A DNA stretch of 60,949 nucleotides from Prolixibacteraceae bacterium (GTDB lineage: Bacteria; Bacteroidota; Bacteroidia; Bacteroidales; Prolixibacteraceae), in contig JAIOZY010000026.1 in the NCBI GenBank assembly GCA_021740385.1, forward strand, positions 1 to 60,949, given 5' to 3'. Below the pieces are notes generated by a model. That model ran no database searches and was not told the origin of the DNA. It saw only the letters and a list, made by a program, of their open reading frames with translations. Shown piece by piece: positions 59,041-60,949 of this stretch (position 1 is the stretch's first letter; every line of letters starts with the position of its first letter). Both the position numbers and the translations under genes were made by a program.

Positions 59041-59697
59041 ATGGAAATTCACGACATACCCGTATCGGTCGATATTTTGCGAAAGCGCTTCCCGTTTTTT
59101 GAAAAAGGTCTCATTGATGAAATTGCTGAAAAAGGGGAGTGGATAACCGTTGAAACCGGCGACAAGCTGATGTCGGAGGGTAAATACATCCGCAGTTTTC
59201 CCATTGTACTCGAAGGGCTTATAAAAGTGTGCCGCAACGATGAAGAGGGACGCGAAGTGTTGCTTTATTACCTGAACCCCGGGCAGGTTTGTGCCATGGC
59301 TTTAACCTGTTGCATGGGGCGCATGCAAAGCACCATTGGTGCCTATGCCGAAGAAGACACCGAAATAATCCGCATACCGGTTGAATGTCTCGATAAATGG
59401 ATGGTGAGCTACACCACATGGAAAGAGTTCGTGATGTATGCCTACCGGAACCGTTTCGAGGAGTTGCTGAATACCATCGATAACATCGCTTTCAAAAAAA
59501 TGGACGAACGGCTGGTGAAATTTTTTATCGACCGCCAAAAAGCTACCGGCAATACCGTTTACAACGGTACACACCAGGATATTGCCAATAGCTTAACCAC
59601 TTCGCGCGAAGTGATTTCTAGACTGTTAAAGCAACTTGAAAAAGCCGGTAAAATTAAAACCGGCAGGAACAAGATCGATTTTTCGTCCCTTGTGTGA
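59041..59697 (+). CDS. Crp/Fnr-family transcriptional regulator
   Basis: The 218-residue regulator has an N-terminal cyclic-nucleotide-binding-type beta-roll (VETGDKLMSEGKYIRSFPIVLEGLIKV, YYLNPGQVCAMALTCCMGRMQ) and a C-terminal winged helix (GTHQDIANSLTTSREVISRLLKQLEKAGKI). The effector pocket lacks a clear cAMP arginine-serine pair, and the CC pair in LTCCMG could act as a redox or metal site (inference). It has a TAnnTTTG element 16 bases upstream. Downstream are a DUF6132 protein and a thioredoxin, so it may be a redox or oxygen regulator like other Bacteroidota Crp/Fnr proteins. Confidence 0.9.
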   Translation: MEIHDIPVSVDILRKRFPFFEKGLIDEIAEKGEWITVETGDKLMSEGKYIRSFPIVLEGLIKVCRNDEEGREVLLYYLNPGQVCAMALTCCMGRMQSTIGAYAEEDTEIIRIPVECLDKWMVSYTTWKEFVMYAYRNRFEELLNTIDNIAFKKMDERLVKFFIDRQKATGNTVYNGTHQDIANSLTTSREVISRLLKQLEKAGKIKTGRNKIDFSSLV

Positions 59698-59758
59698 CAA
59701 TAGTTACCAATTCTCATTTCATCTCCTCTTTTCTTTGCATTGTAAAAGCCTCCCCTAA

Positions 59759-59775
59759 CCCCTCCAAAGGAGGGG
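59759..59775. repeat. GC-rich hairpin common in Bacteroidota intergenic DNA
   Basis: CCCCTCC-AAA-GGAGGGG is a perfect 7-bp stem. It sits between the Crp/Fnr gene and DUF6132 and may end the former's transcript. Confidence 0.55.
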
Positions 59776-59827
59776 GAATACGGAGAAAAATAATACTTTG
59801 TTTATGAATATGTAAACAATAATTACA

Positions 59828-60100
59828 ATGCGAAATTTTATAATCAAATACAAGTATTACTTTATTGCCATACCGCTTGGAGCGCTGGCCGGGTTTCTGT
59901 ACTGGCGTTTTGTAGGTTGCAATTCAGGTACATGTCCCATTACATCGAAGTGGTACAATGCCACGCTGTACGGGATGATTTTTGGTGCGTTGCTTGCCAA
60001 TACGCCGCGCAAAAAGACTCCGCAAAACTCCCGGCAAGCAACGACAGACAATCAAAAAGAAGAGGAAATAGAAAACAAACATTCTGAGAAAAATAATTAA
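59828..60100 (+). CDS. DUF6132-family small membrane protein
   Basis: The 90-residue protein has two hydrophobic segments (YFIAIPLGALAGFLYWRFVG and YNATLYGMIFGALLA) flanking GCNSGTCPITSKW, a short loop with two cysteines that identifies DUF6132. The C-terminus is a charged, low-complexity tail rich in lysine and glutamate. The family is known from Bacteroidota next to thioredoxin and rhodanese genes and may handle thiols or sulfur in the membrane, which is inference. The thioredoxin gene follows by 9 bases. Confidence 0.85.
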   Translation: MRNFIIKYKYYFIAIPLGALAGFLYWRFVGCNSGTCPITSKWYNATLYGMIFGALLANTPRKKTPQNSRQATTDNQKEEEIENKHSEKNN

Positions 60101-60109
60101 ATAAAACGG

Positions 60110-60556
60110 ATGAAACGAATGAAGAAGATTCTGAATATATTGACTGTATTTATTCTTATTGCAGGAATAGCCGGATGCACTGGTTCAAACAAAGAAAAAA
60201 GCAATTCAGCATCTTCGGAAAAAGAGAATAATAAAACAATAATACATGCCGAGACCATGAGTTCATTTAACGAAATAATAAAAGGAAGCCAACCGGTTTT
60301 GGTCGATTTTTATGCCGATTGGTGCGCACCATGCCGCATGATGGCCCCCATTCTCGAACAGGTGGCCGGAAACATGGACGGGAAAGTAAAAATACTGAAA
60401 GTGAATGTGGATAAAAACCGCGAAGCAGCAACGAAATACGGTATTCGCAGCATTCCAACATTGATGCTTTTCCAAAACGGCCAGGTTAAGTGGCAGGGCG
60501 TTGGCGTTATCCAGGCCGACCAAATCGAACAGGTTATAACATCAAAGACATCATAG
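60110..60556 (+). CDS. Lipoprotein thioredoxin
   Basis: The 148-residue protein has a lipobox GIAGC near residue 23 and a serine/glutamate-rich linker (SNKEKSNSASSEKENNK), then a complete thioredoxin fold with the active site DFYADWCAPCRMMAP and the cis-proline segment SIPTLMLF. It is a membrane-bound, periplasm-facing dithiol reductase. With the DUF6132 protein upstream (9 bases) it forms a small redox unit, possibly under the Crp/Fnr regulator. It ends 80 bases before a strong terminator. Confidence 0.92.
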   Translation: MKRMKKILNILTVFILIAGIAGCTGSNKEKSNSASSEKENNKTIIHAETMSSFNEIIKGSQPVLVDFYADWCAPCRMMAPILEQVAGNMDGKVKILKVNVDKNREAATKYGIRSIPTLMLFQNGQVKWQGVGVIQADQIEQVITSKTS

Positions 60557-60635
60557 GAAAACAGGAATTTGTTATTTAGATTGCCCGATGTTCCCATAAG
60601 ACAGCGGGTACGATTTCATTTTGATTGCTCAATAA

Positions 60636-60661
60636 AAGCGGGAGGTTCCCGCTTTTTTTTT
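60636..60661 (+). terminator. Terminator after the thioredoxin gene
   Basis: AAGCGGGA (60636-60643), loop GGT, TCCCGCTT (60647-60654), then a run of T. Ideal rho-independent form. Confidence 0.92.
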
Positions 60662-60949
60662 GAATCAATCACCCCCCGCTGCCGCACCCCCGATAATTCG
60701 GGGGCATCGTGTGGTTTAGCCACAGGCTAAGAATTCTTAAAATGCTTTATGAGCCGCTGCTTCAAGTTCATTAACTACAAACCACGCGAAAAATTCGCGC
60801 GGTAGCGGAGGATGACAGGGAAACGGAAGGGCTCAAAGAATTCATGAAGTGCGGTAGGTTGATCTGAACCGGATGAAGAATACAACGGGCTACTGTTCCG
60901 TTCGATACAAGGTTATACCCTTTAACCACCTGGGTGGATCGAACGGTTT
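60662..60949. other. Gene-free end of the window with hairpins
   Basis: No reading frame of quality is seen. CCCCCGA-TAAT-TCGGGGG lies near 60685-60702, and a 9-bp inverted repeat CCGTTCGAT (60898-60906)/ATCGAACGG (60938-60946) encloses a 31-base loop that contains CCACC-TG-GGTGG. The region could be the edge of an RNA gene, a repeat or an element whose remainder lies outside. Confidence 0.4.

Noticed and set aside
60662-60949. Start of a group II intron or tmRNA at the right edge
   Set aside because: Some short motifs looked suggestive, but no domain V or tRNA-like part can be seen within the window, so the assignment cannot be supported.

Overview
The window looks like a chromosomal segment of a Bacteroidota bacterium, probably an anaerobic or facultative Marinilabiliales/Prolixibacteraceae-type organism (inference). 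The evidence is secreted proteins ending in type IX secretion (T9SS) sorting domains, many lipoproteins, -7 promoter elements of the TAnnTTTG type, starts without Shine-Dalgarno sequences, and relatives such as DUF2721, DUF6132, DUF4097/ECF-sigma and TlpA-like proteins. No rRNA, tRNA or CRISPR array was recognised.

Layout. 1-4612: a subtilase gene cut off by an IS630-like element at the left edge, then a four-gene operon of secreted or lipid-anchored proteins whose last member shares an almost identical C-terminal cassette with the subtilase. 4714-11353 (minus): glyA, a CrtI-like FAD oxidoreductase, a GH9 lipoprotein and a GT4 glycosyltransferase. 11518-14565: murB-uvrB. 14791-22421: a secreted Lys-C-like protease, a cytosolic hybrid histidine kinase, and an ECF sigma / anti-sigma / DUF4097 / TlpA-like operon. 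22558-31629: housekeeping and sugar genes (CPBP protease, sugar porter, PfkB kinase, GNAT, a GMP-synthase-like ATPase gene with an in-frame stop, pyruvate kinase, DJ-1, lactonase).

31691-40194 is the most system-like region. It holds two MinD-type ATPases carrying ferredoxin domains, a DUF89 protein, three small NifX/NifB-type cofactor-binding proteins, two divergent DUF134 regulators, a CoA-disulfide-reductase/rhodanese fusion, an MBL-fold hydrolase and a peroxiredoxin. It resembles the anaerobe-specific orange-protein (ORP) type of locus. Each DUF134 gene has a promoter of the same geometry (TTTG-N20-TAnnTTTA) with a palindrome at exactly the same place in the spacer, which suggests cross- or autoregulation.

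40275-50409: a STAS-like protein, glpQ, a three-gene periplasmic dehydrogenase unit (subunit-3 family protein, GMC flavoprotein, nine-heme cytochrome c), and an 1802-residue secreted protein that joins a C10-type cysteine protease, an alpha/beta-hydrolase and four CBM9-like domains.

50665-58954: a type I restriction-modification operon in the order hsdR - GxxExxY - KilA-N - ORF6N - hsdS - GIY-YIG - hsdM. The extra genes sit in or between short inverted-repeat units (TTGTCTGAA ends) and 21-nt palindromes that abut the start codons or contain the stop codons of their neighbours, so the operon appears to have been loaded with small repeat-borne cargo. 59041-60556: a Crp/Fnr regulator, a DUF6132 membrane protein and a lipoprotein thioredoxin. 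The last 290 bases hold hairpins but no recognised gene.
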